DNA from: Pseudoxanthomonas yeongjuensis | GTDB taxonomy: Bacteria > Pseudomonadota > Gammaproteobacteria > Xanthomonadales > Xanthomonadaceae | Direction of reading: 5' to 3' | NCBI RefSeq assembly: GCF_010093345.1 | Contig: NZ_PDWT01000002.1 | Location: 546,843 to 610,842, forward strand | Length of the DNA stretch: 64,000 bases | Shown here: one piece after another, positions 49,997-57,674 of the stretch | How positions within the stretch are numbered: position 1 is the first letter of the stretch | Layout: each line of letters opens with the position of its first letter | The notes under the pieces: generated by a model | Database searches by the model: none | Told to the model about the DNA's origin: nothing | What the model saw: the letters and a program-made list of their open reading frames with translations, nothing else | Made by a program: the position numbers and the translations under genes

Positions 49997-51442
49997 CTAT
50001 CTTCTCGAAACCGGCGCCGGGCCGCCGGTGGGCCTGACCTGCGCGGTCTTGGCGGTCTCGGCGAGGTAGGCCAGTGCGAACTGCGCGAACTTGACGCTGT
50101 TCTGCGCGGATTCGCCCATCGTCGCCAGCGTGTCGCTGGTGGTGTGGATGTAGGGGAAGTCGCCGTTCGGGTCGCCGGCCTCGAACATCATCGTGGCGGG
50201 ATAGCCGGCATTCGTCCACGAGGCGTGGTCGGAGCAGGCGTAACCGCAAGCCACGCTGCCGCGGGTGAGACCCTTGGGTGCGAGGTAGGCATCGAACAGG
50301 GCGACGGAGAAGTTCTTCAGGTCGGCGTTGGAGTAGTCCGCGATCAGATTCATGTCCGGTACCGCGCCGGATTTGTAATTGGTCATGTCCAGTTGCAGCA
50401 CGCCGACGACATCGACGCCGCTGCTGCGGAAGGACTGCGCGATGGCGTTGGAGCCGCGCAGGCCGACTTCCTCCGCGGCATAGCCCATGAACTTCACCGT
50501 GCGCCGCGGCCGCCAGCCTCCGGAGAGGGCGATGCGCAGCGTTTCGGTGAGGGTGGCGATACCCGATGCGTCGTCGTCGGCGCCCGGCGCAAGCTGGTTG
50601 GGATCGTTGCGGTTGCCGGCGTTGATCGAATCCAGGTGCGCGCCCAACACGACGACTTCGTCGGGCAGATCCCAGCCCTTGAGGGTCAGGATCACCGAGG
50701 GCTGCGTGGAGCAGTTCGTGCAGGCGGTGAACAGTTCGGTGGTGACCTGAGGGCTGCCGGCGGCGAGCGATTGCCAGTGGCTGCGGATCCATTCCGCCGA
50801 CGTCCTGCCGAAACTGCTGGCGTAGTAGCGGTTGCGATAGCTCGAGAGGTGATTGATGGTGTCGTAGATGCGGCGTTCCTGCACCTGCGGCAACCAGCGG
50901 TCCACGGTGGCCCGATTGTCGAGCGTATAGGCGGCGGGCAGCGATTTCGCCATCGCCTGCCGCGAACGATCCGCGCGCACGAAGGCCTCGGCCTGCGCAT
51001 GGGTGGGGAACGCGAAATAGCCGCCACAGCGGCGCTCGCTGGCATGCACGTAGCGGCCGATATCGCCGAGGCGATCGGCCCTGGTTTCGGCAATCACCAA
51101 CGGCATGCCGGTGCTGTCGCGCCGCGCGACCGCATCGCGGACCAGGCCGCGGATACCCTGCCAGGTGTCGCGGGAGGTCACGATGTACACCGGCGCGAAC
51201 GGGTCGGTCTGCGACGCCGTCGCCATCGGCGGGGCGACCGTTCCGTCTGTCCGGACGGGACGCAGAGGTGGCGTTTCGGCTGCATTCGCAACGCGCTGCG
51301 CGTCCAGTCGGGCCACGTGTGGTGCGGCAGGTGTACGCACGGCGGGCGCTTGCGCCGCGCGCTTATTGTCCGATGGCAACATCACGATGCCGATCAGCAT
51401 GCAGAGCAGCAGCGTCGTCGGACTCAGGAAGAACGATTTCAT
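49997..51442 (-). CDS. Secreted M28-family zinc aminopeptidase
   Basis: A 481-residue precursor related to Aeromonas/Vibrio leucyl aminopeptidase. It has an N-terminal signal/anchor (LSPTTLLLCMLIGIVMLPS), a propeptide-like region of ~130 residues, and the catalytic domain. Zinc ligands and base are in VVLGAHLDSIN, APGADDDASGI, YAAEEVGLRGS, LQLDMTNY and ACSDHASW; the disulfide CGYAC beside the last is typical. It should release N-terminal residues from peptides outside the cell. I use ATG 51442 because the signal segment follows; longer forms extend through a repeat. Confidence 0.92.
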   Translation of the reverse strand: MKSFFLSPTTLLLCMLIGIVMLPSDNKRAAQAPAVRTPAAPHVARLDAQRVANAAETPPLRPVRTDGTVAPPMATASQTDPFAPVYIVTSRDTWQGIRGLVRDAVARRDSTGMPLVIAETRADRLGDIGRYVHASERRCGGYFAFPTHAQAEAFVRADRSRQAMAKSLPAAYTLDNRATVDRWLPQVQERRIYDTINHLSSYRNRYYASSFGRTSAEWIRSHWQSLAAGSPQVTTELFTACTNCSTQPSVILTLKGWDLPDEVVVLGAHLDSINAGNRNDPNQLAPGADDDASGIATLTETLRIALSGGWRPRRTVKFMGYAAEEVGLRGSNAIAQSFRSSGVDVVGVLQLDMTNYKSGAVPDMNLIADYSNADLKNFSVALFDAYLAPKGLTRGSVACGYACSDHASWTNAGYPATMMFEAGDPNGDFPYIHTTSDTLATMGESAQNSVKFAQFALAYLAETAKTAQVRPTGGPAPVSRR

Positions 51443-51536
51443 CGTGGCATCCCCCCGGATGGCTGCTTGCAGCTTTTCTGCTGCCACGCTACCACTTTCA
51501 CGACCGGTCAAGATTGCAGGGCTTGCTCGTTGAGGG

Positions 51537-51576
51537 CCAGGCTGGGTTGGCTTCACCAACCCAGCGCTTTCCCAGA
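51537..51576. repeat. GGCTGGGTTGG-type repeat
   Basis: GGCCAGGCTGGGTTGGCTTC ACCAACCCAGCGC. Partial copy of the family at 43468 and 46684. Confidence 0.6.
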
Positions 51577-51653
51577 CACGGCAAGCACTTGTGAACGGGG
51601 CATCGGGAAGGACCCCTATACTGCTTGCGGCAACCATCGGACACGCCCTTTCC

Positions 51654-53021
51654 ATGACTGCATCCGCATCGTCCCTTCCGGCTGCAGGGTCCGACGCCGA
51701 CAGCCGCGCCCGTCTCCGCCGCTCGGTCTCCAATACGCTCAAGGGATCGGCGGGCAATCTGGTCGAGTGGTACGACGTCTACGTCTATTCGGTCTTCGCC
51801 ACCTATTTCGAGTCGCAGTTCTTTTCGCCCGAGGACAAGAACGCGACCTTGTTCATCTGGGCGATCTTCGCCATGACCTTCCTGATGCGGCCGATCGGCG
51901 CGTGGTATTTCGGCCGTTTCGCCGATCGCTATGGCCGCCGCCTGGCGCTGACGGTATCGGTCACGATCATGGCCGGCTGCTCGTTCGCCATCGCGATCAC
52001 GCCCAGCGTGGCAACCATCGGCATGGCGGCGCCGATGATCCTGTTGCTGGCGCGCCTGATCCAGGGCTTCGCCACCGGCGGCGAATACGGCACCAGCGCC
52101 ACCTACATGTCCGAAGCCGCCATTCCCGGCCGGCGCGGTTTTCTGTCCTCGTTCCATTACGTCACCCTGGTCGGCGGCCACGTGCTGGCGCAGATCACCC
52201 TGCTGCTGATGCTGAAATTCTTCGATACCCCGCAGATCTCGCAGTGGGGCTGGCGCGTGGCCTTCGCCCTCGGCGGCATCGCGGCCATCGTGGTGTTCTG
52301 GATGCGGCGGACCATGGATGAATCGCTGGCATCGGATTCGATCCAGGCCGCCCGCAGTGGCCAGGCGCGCGCCTCGGGCTCCCTGCGCGAGCTGTTCGTC
52401 CACCAGTGGCGTCCGCTGCTGCTGTGTTTCCTGATCACCGCCGGCGGCACCGTCGCCTTCTATACCTATTCGGTCATCGGCCCGAAAATCATCCAGGGCC
52501 TGTTTGCCGGTGGCGACGCGATGACCGGCGTGGTCCTCAACCTGCTCGCCTTGATCGTGTTGATGCTGCTGCAGCCGGTGGGCGGCTGGTTGTCGGACCT
52601 CGTCGGGCGCAAGAGCCTGCTGGTGTTCTTCGGCGTGGGCGGCGTGCTCTACAGCGGATTCCTGGTGCTGGCGCTGCCGCAGCAGGCCAGCTGGTTGCCC
52701 GCGTTCGCGATCCTCGCCCTAGGTTTCGTGATCCTGACCGGCTACACCTCGATCAATGCCGTGGTGAAGGCCGAGCTGTTCCCCACCCACGTGCGCGCGC
52801 TCGGCGTCGGGCTGGGCTATGCGCTGGCCAATTCCGCGTTCGGCGGCACCGCGCCGCTGCTGTACCAGGCCGCGCTGCGCAGCGACAAGGTGATGCTGTT
52901 CGTGGTGTACGTCACCGCGGTGATCGCGGTCTCGTTGTTCGTGTACCTCTTCTTCCTGAAGAACAAGAGCGCGAACTGGCTGGACGATGCCGCGGCAATG
53001 GATCGCCGGACCATGCGCTGA
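51654..53021 (+). CDS. MFS metabolite:H+ symporter (KgtP/ProP-like)
   Basis: A 455-residue, 12-helix transporter of the metabolite:H+ symporter group. The hallmark GNLVEWYDVYVYSVFATYF opens helix 1, followed by FGRFADRYGRRLAL (loop 2-3), RLIQGFATGGEYGTSATYM and, in the second half, GWLSDLVGRKSLLVFFG. KgtP (alpha-ketoglutarate) and related dicarboxylate or osmolyte carriers share this pattern; the substrate cannot be fixed. Single gene. The ATG 51654 gives a normal 50-residue cytoplasmic N-terminus. Confidence 0.88.
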   Translation: MTASASSLPAAGSDADSRARLRRSVSNTLKGSAGNLVEWYDVYVYSVFATYFESQFFSPEDKNATLFIWAIFAMTFLMRPIGAWYFGRFADRYGRRLALTVSVTIMAGCSFAIAITPSVATIGMAAPMILLLARLIQGFATGGEYGTSATYMSEAAIPGRRGFLSSFHYVTLVGGHVLAQITLLLMLKFFDTPQISQWGWRVAFALGGIAAIVVFWMRRTMDESLASDSIQAARSGQARASGSLRELFVHQWRPLLLCFLITAGGTVAFYTYSVIGPKIIQGLFAGGDAMTGVVLNLLALIVLMLLQPVGGWLSDLVGRKSLLVFFGVGGVLYSGFLVLALPQQASWLPAFAILALGFVILTGYTSINAVVKAELFPTHVRALGVGLGYALANSAFGGTAPLLYQAALRSDKVMLFVVYVTAVIAVSLFVYLFFLKNKSANWLDDAAAMDRRTMR

Positions 53022-53064
53022 AGAGCGCGGGGTGAGTCAAAAGGGTTGCCTTCGTCGCTTCTGG

Positions 53065-53460
53065 TTACATGGGCTCGAAGCGGCCCGTGGCGTCGCGATC
53101 GCGGTCGTACCGCTTGCCGAGCGGAAACGGCGGCAACCAGGACTCGCGGCGGACGGTCCAGAGCTCGTAGGTGGGCATCAACCGGTCCGGGGCATCCAGG
53201 GCGCCCAGACTCACTTCGATTTCGTCCGCGCTGCGCGTGAATACCGACGAACCGCAGCGCGGGCAGAAGCACCGCCCCGCGTATTCCCGTGTTTCGCCTT
53301 CGATCGTTACCGAATCCCGTGGGAATATCGTGTAAGCGTTGAACAGCGCCCCATGATGCTTGCGGCAGTCGAGGCAGTGGCAGAGGCCGACCCGGTACGG
53401 GAGCCCCGATGCAACGATCCGGACAGCGCCGCACAGGCAGCCACCCGTGAACCGGTCCAT
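53065..53460 (-). CDS. GFA-family zinc-binding protein
   Basis: A 131-residue protein of the glutathione-dependent formaldehyde-activating (Gfa) family. Zinc sites are seen as GGCLCGAVR, CHCLDCRKHHG and FCPRCGSSVF. Most members have no proven activity; the original Gfa claim applies to few. Single gene. Confidence 0.9.
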   Translation of the reverse strand: MDRFTGGCLCGAVRIVASGLPYRVGLCHCLDCRKHHGALFNAYTIFPRDSVTIEGETREYAGRCFCPRCGSSVFTRSADEIEVSLGALDAPDRLMPTYELWTVRRESWLPPFPLGKRYDRDRDATGRFEPM

Positions 53461-53518
53461 GTGCGTCTCCTTTTCGATCAGGCGAACGGAATGCTATACC
53501 CGCGGAAGCTAAAGGACC

Positions 53519-53655
53519 GTAGCCAGCGTAGCCCGGGCAAGCGGAGCGCACCCGGGGCGCTTTACACCATCAGGACTCCAGGAACCCCGGATGCGGCCCC
53601 GTATCAAGTACCCCGTATCAAGTACGGGGCAGGCTCTTTGGCCTTGCCCGGGCTA
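53519..53655. repeat. TAGCCCGGGCAAGC-type repeats
   Basis: GTAGCCAGCGTAGCCCGGGC AAGCGGAGCGCACCCGGGG at left; CCCCGTATCAAGTA twice, then GGCCTTGCCCGGGCTACTTG at right. Related fragments lie at 38437, 43697, 46793 and 55572. Confidence 0.65.
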
Positions 53656-53800
53656 CTTGCCAGTGATGATGAACAAGGCCAACCCGCGCAACGCGGGGCC
53701 GGGAAACAGACGCGCGCGGCGCGTTACGATGTCGCACCCCATCGTTCGCGCGCTGTAGATTCCGCATGAAGTCCCCCACTCCCGACGCAGCTCCGGCGGC

Positions 53801-54619
53801 ATGAGCAAGGCGTCGAGCAAAGCGGATACCAGGGCCGGATCCTGGCTCGAACGCTGGCAGCACTGGATCGCCTCGATCACGAGCGCGCTGCTGCACCTGT
53901 TGTTCCTGCTCCTCATGCTGTTGTCTTCCCGGGTCACCGTGACGCCGCCGCAAGGCACCGCGGGCGGCAGCAGGATGGTCGTGGACTTCATCGGCGCCAC
54001 GCCACCACAGCCCACACGCACGCCACCCGCCAAGCCGGCGGCGAGCAAGCCCGCCAAGAAGTCCCCCGCGGCGTCGCGCGTCCAGTCCACGCTGGTCACG
54101 CAGGCCGACGATCCGGTTCCCTCCGATGCTCCGGACGATGCCGCGCAGGAGCAGGCCCAGGTCCAGGCGCCCACCGCGGCCCCGCCGCCAACAACGCCGC
54201 GTCGCCCGCACATCTGGGGACAGCCGCCGGGCATGCTCCAGGAAGACCTCGCCCCCGAAAATGCGGGACTGGCCAGGAGCCGCTCCATCGACAGCGGCCG
54301 CAGGAACGATGCTTCCAACGCCGCACCCAGCATGGAAGTGGACGGCTACCAGGTCTATTACGACCTGCTCAGCGAAGCCCGGCTGCGCGCCTGGCGCGAC
54401 CAGGGAATGACCGAACTCTTCCTTCCCCTGCCGGGCACGCGGCGCTACATGATCTGCCCGCTGGAAACCGCGCTGAGGCGCGAGTCCGGCCCCTGTCGCC
54501 TGCTCGAGCCCGACTCGCCGGAACTGAAGACCATCGGCGATGCGCGCGAGGGCATCAACATGCAAAAGGTCTATCGGCAGGGCGAAGAGGTCTGGAGCGG
54601 TCCAGGACCGTACCGGTGA
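53801..54619 (+). CDS. TonB-like membrane-anchored, proline-rich protein
   Basis: A 272-residue protein with one membrane helix (SALLHLLFLLLMLLSS, residues ~28-44), a Pro/Ala/Lys-rich spacer (~65-150) and a compact C-terminal domain (YYDLLSEARLRAWRDQGMTE; RRYMICPLETALRRESGPCR). The layout recalls TonB, but no TonB C-terminal signature is seen. Two Cys at the end could form a disulfide in the periplasm. Function unknown. Confidence 0.65.
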   Translation: MSKASSKADTRAGSWLERWQHWIASITSALLHLLFLLLMLLSSRVTVTPPQGTAGGSRMVVDFIGATPPQPTRTPPAKPAASKPAKKSPAASRVQSTLVTQADDPVPSDAPDDAAQEQAQVQAPTAAPPPTTPRRPHIWGQPPGMLQEDLAPENAGLARSRSIDSGRRNDASNAAPSMEVDGYQVYYDLLSEARLRAWRDQGMTELFLPLPGTRRYMICPLETALRRESGPCRLLEPDSPELKTIGDAREGINMQKVYRQGEEVWSGPGPYR

Positions 54620-54624
54620 GCCTC

Positions 54625-54703
54625 GTAGGGTGGGCTTAAGCCCACCGCTCTTCGTTCCGATGCCAGGCTGTGTGTGGCGATGGTGGGCCAAGGCCCACCC
54701 TAC
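54625..54703. repeat. REP-like inverted repeat (GTAGGGTGGGCTTAAGCCCA family)
   Basis: GTAGGGTGGGCTTAAGCCCA at left and TGGGCCAAGGCCCACCCTAC at right, like 49909-49992. Between convergent genes. Confidence 0.85.
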
Positions 54704-54708
54704 GCGCT

Positions 54709-55515
54709 TCACGGCTCAATGACTGCCTCGCATAGCCTCGCAATCACCTTGCTTCCTTCCCGGACTTCTTCTGCATTGGCGGGAGCGAATTCGGTCACGG
54801 TCAGGCCTACGACATCGGCTTCGCGTGCGATACGCGCCAGTAATGCGATCGCCTCTTCGATTCCCAGTGCACCCTCGGGATAGGCCACGTAGGGAAATTC
54901 CAGCGGGTGGAGTACATCCAGGTCGAAATGGATGTGGACCGGCCCGCCGATCGAGGCCTCCGGTTCCATCGACTGCAGATCCAGTTCGCGCTTCAGCGCC
55001 CAGTCGCCGTCGTCGCCGACCTGGATGCCGGAATAATGGAAGCGCGCCGGATCGATCGGGGCGCCGAGCAAGGGCCGCATCGGCCCGGGCGCACGTCCCA
55101 GGATCGCGCTGACGGGCATGCCGTGGAAGTTGCCGCTGGGAGAGGTCGCGGGCGTGTTGGCGTCGAGGTGGGCGTCGAACCAGATCACGTGCAGGCCGGG
55201 GTGCATCCGGTGCAGATGATCGATCACCGCGACATCCACGGCGCAATCGCCACCGGCCGTCAACACCCGCCGGGCGCCGGAGCGCGCAAGCAGATCCTGT
55301 GCGCTGCGGAACTGCGCGAAGATCGCCTCCCAGCGACGCACGCCATGAGCGCTGTCCGCATCGGCTTCATGCAATGGCACCTCGAGCAGCGGCGCGTAAC
55401 GCCCGCACACCGCAGCGGCCGCGGCCGCGCCGCGCGGCAGGTTATCGGACCGGCCGGAACCCTGCCATTGCGGATAGGCAAGGCTGATGTCGAACGGCTT
55501 CCGGAACGATTGCAT
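54709..55515 (-). CDS. Arginase/agmatinase-family ureohydrolase
   Basis: A 268-residue binuclear-manganese enzyme fold. The metal motifs are WFDAHLDANTP (DxHxD) and HFDLDVLHP (DxD). The first motif, usually GGDH, reads GGDCAVD, so one expected metal ligand (His) is Cys; that variant occurs in parts of the family. The end TVTEFAPANAEE is normal. It may cleave guanidino compounds or have a changed substrate. Single gene, convergent with the TonB-like gene. Confidence 0.82.
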   Translation of the reverse strand: MQSFRKPFDISLAYPQWQGSGRSDNLPRGAAAAAAVCGRYAPLLEVPLHEADADSAHGVRRWEAIFAQFRSAQDLLARSGARRVLTAGGDCAVDVAVIDHLHRMHPGLHVIWFDAHLDANTPATSPSGNFHGMPVSAILGRAPGPMRPLLGAPIDPARFHYSGIQVGDDGDWALKRELDLQSMEPEASIGGPVHIHFDLDVLHPLEFPYVAYPEGALGIEEAIALLARIAREADVVGLTVTEFAPANAEEVREGSKVIARLCEAVIEP

Positions 55516-55592
55516 CCGTACTGGGCTCCATGGCGATCATCGCCTTCCGATGATGCCATGGCCTGCGTGGTCCGGGTAAGCGAGACGCACCC

Positions 55593-56552
55593 CTACTTCC
55601 GCCGTCGCCGCAGGAAGCGCACCAGGCCCCAGATGGCGAGCGCCAGCACCGCCAGCGCGGCGATCGCCATCGCCGTCAGGTTGCGGATCGGATTGGTGAT
55701 GGCGAAGTTCGCATGTCGCGAGTAGAAGCCGTTGAACTCCGCGAAGACCGCCGGCAATGCCAACAGGTCCGCCTTGGTCAGTTCCAACCGGCGCTCGCCG
55801 GGGTGGTGCCGGGATCCGTACCCATACAGTCCGCCCGCGGCATCCATCTCGATGTGGCCGCCGAGCACATGCGTGACCGGGCGCGCGCCGAGGAAATCGA
55901 TGACCCGTTGCGCGCTTGCGCGGTACGCCACGGCGTCATCGACCAGCAGTCGGCCCGGCAGCAGGAAATCGCCGGTCAGCACCAGCCCGGTCCGGTCGTC
56001 GTGGAAGACCACCTGCGCGGGATGATGCCCCGGCGCGGCCACCACGCGGACCATGCGGTCGCCCAGGTCCACGCTGCCCGTGCCCGGCCATGGGTCGATA
56101 CCGAAGAACGCCTGCACGCTCGCCGGATCGGTAGCCACCACCTCCACCGACGGCAGCGAGGCGAACTGGGGATCGCCGGCGCGGTGGTCCTGGTGGCCAT
56201 GCGAATGGGCGACGACCAGCGGCATCCGCGCGCCCGCGCGTTCGGGCAGCAGGCCCAGCACCGTTTCCGCCAGCGGCATCTGCGCAGGATCGGCAAGGGC
56301 GCCGGTATCGATCAGCAACGCCCGCTCCGAGCCGATGAGCAGGTAGAGGAAATTCGCTTCGAAACTGGCGCACGGGTTCTGGCGCAGAACGAAGGTCTGC
56401 GGCTCATAGGCGTGCACCTGCAGCGGCGGCTGCGGCGTGGCCGTGCAGTCCGTCGCCCCTTCGTTCCATTGCACGTCCAGCGATCCGGGCACGGTTCCCG
56501 CGGAAGCCTGCGTGGCGAGCAGCGCGAGCATCAAGGCGATTGTTTTGTTCAC
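55593..56552 (-). CDS. Exported MBL-fold metallohydrolase with C-terminal membrane anchor
   Basis: A 319-residue metallo-beta-lactamase-fold protein. A signal peptide (MLALLATQASAG) is followed by the metal site HSHGHQDH, then APGHHPAQVVF (His), LTGDFLLPG (Asp) and VLGGHIEMD. The C-terminus has a membrane helix (TAMAIAALAVLALAIWGLVR) and a basic end. Such anchored MBL proteins are lactamases, lactonases or thioesterases; the substrate is unknown. Start codon GTG at 56552. Confidence 0.85.
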   Translation of the reverse strand: MNKTIALMLALLATQASAGTVPGSLDVQWNEGATDCTATPQPPLQVHAYEPQTFVLRQNPCASFEANFLYLLIGSERALLIDTGALADPAQMPLAETVLGLLPERAGARMPLVVAHSHGHQDHRAGDPQFASLPSVEVVATDPASVQAFFGIDPWPGTGSVDLGDRMVRVVAAPGHHPAQVVFHDDRTGLVLTGDFLLPGRLLVDDAVAYRASAQRVIDFLGARPVTHVLGGHIEMDAAGGLYGYGSRHHPGERRLELTKADLLALPAVFAEFNGFYSRHANFAITNPIRNLTAMAIAALAVLALAIWGLVRFLRRRRK

Positions 56553-56718
56553 GGCGGTCTTCCATGGCGATGTGCGGGCATTCTTTCAGCCCGTGGCCGG
56601 GGCGAAAAGGGAAAAGCGCCCGATTCCGGCGCATAGGACGCAGAAAGTGACTTATGGCACCCGGGAGAAGACGAGAAGCGTCGACTTGCGCGCACTATCC
56701 GCTTCGCGTTTGTTTGCT

Positions 56719-56808
56719 CGTAGGCGGGCTCAAGCCCACCACTCTCCGTTCCAGAATAAAAACAGGGAATCAGAGTACCTTTTCCTGGAAATGTACTCTG
56801 ATCCCCCT
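56719..56808. repeat. GTAGGCGGGCTCAAGCCC half element and GGGAATCAGAG palindrome
   Basis: GTAGGCGGGCTCAAGCCCAC (56720-) then ACAGGGAATCAGAGTACC ... ATGTACTCTGATCCCCCT (56762-56808), a well-preserved GGGGTCAGA-family hairpin. It ends about 20 bases ahead of the methyltransferase ribosome site. Confidence 0.8.
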
Positions 56809-56839
56809 CTTCCTTTTATCCGCCTATTGGAGTTTTCCC

Positions 56840-57526
56840 CTGTCCTCCTTCTCCGATCCGCAAAGTGTCGCCAGATATTCCGAAGGACCCGCGAAGCTGG
56901 TTCCGGGCTTCCACGCACTGCATCAGATGACAGCCTTGCTGCTGGCCGAGCGCGTGCCCGAAGCGGGGCGCGTCCTGGTCCTCGGTGCCGGCGGTGGCCT
57001 GGAGTTGAAGGCATTCGCCGAAGCCCAACCCGGATGGCGCCTGCTGGGAATCGATCCTTCGGCGCAGATGTTGCAGCTCGCAAAGGACACCCTGGGTCCG
57101 CTCGCATCACGCGTCGAACTCCTCGAAGGCTATATCGACACCGCTCCGGCCACCGGATTCGATGGCGCCACCTGTTTGCTGACCCTGCATTTCCTGCCGG
57201 CCGAGCAGCGCCTGCACACGCTTGCGGAATTGAAGCGCCGCCTGAAACCCGGCGCTCCGCTGATCGTTGCCCACCATAGTTTTCCGCAAACCAGGGAAGA
57301 GAAGTCGCGCTGGCTGCATCGATACGCCGCCTTCGCGGTGTCCTCCGGGATCGCGCGCGATGACGCGATGAGGGCGATCGATGCCATGGACGCCCGGCTT
57401 CCCTTGCTTTCTCCCGAGCAGGACGTTGCACTGCTGCGGGAAGCGGGATTCGAGACGGTCGAACTGTTCTACGCGGCTTTCACCTTCAAGGGCTGGATCG
57501 CCCACGCACCCTTGCAGCCGACTTGA
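56840..57526 (+). CDS. SAM-dependent class I methyltransferase
   Basis: A 228-residue methyltransferase when read from CTG 56840. The SAM site is RVLVLGAGGGLELKAFAEA with acidic LLGIDPSAQML, then FDGATCLLTLHFLP. The conserved N-terminal part of this branch (SDPQSVARYSEGPAKLVPGF) begins right after the CTG, and TTGGAG lies 7 bases upstream. No ATG or GTG fits; the next in-frame ATG upstream (56654) would force translation through a palindrome. The CTG start is therefore likely but unusual. Substrate unknown. Confidence 0.8.
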   Translation: MSSFSDPQSVARYSEGPAKLVPGFHALHQMTALLLAERVPEAGRVLVLGAGGGLELKAFAEAQPGWRLLGIDPSAQMLQLAKDTLGPLASRVELLEGYIDTAPATGFDGATCLLTLHFLPAEQRLHTLAELKRRLKPGAPLIVAHHSFPQTREEKSRWLHRYAAFAVSSGIARDDAMRAIDAMDARLPLLSPEQDVALLREAGFETVELFYAAFTFKGWIAHAPLQPT

Positions 57527-57642
57527 GCGCGCGCAGGGCGAGCCGGTTCGCTTCATCCGGTCTGCATATCCATGCGGCTTCCCGAAGAGGGGTCAAGTCC
57601 GTCCTGCGGAATCCCCTCAGCAGAGCGGACCGAAGGGGCGGG

Positions 57643-57665
57643 GGCAGTCAAGTCGTTTGACTGCC
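57643..57665. repeat. GGCAGTCAA-TTGACTGCC palindrome
   Basis: 9-bp stem, loop GTCGT. Twin of 43736-43758, with matched base changes in both arms. It lies just after the stop of the minus-strand lipoprotein gene. Confidence 0.75.
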
Positions 57666-57674
57666 TCCATTCCC

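Noticed and set aside
53801..54619. True TonB
   Set aside because: N-terminal helix and Pro-rich spacer fit, but the TonB C-terminal signature and ExbB/ExbD neighbours are missing.
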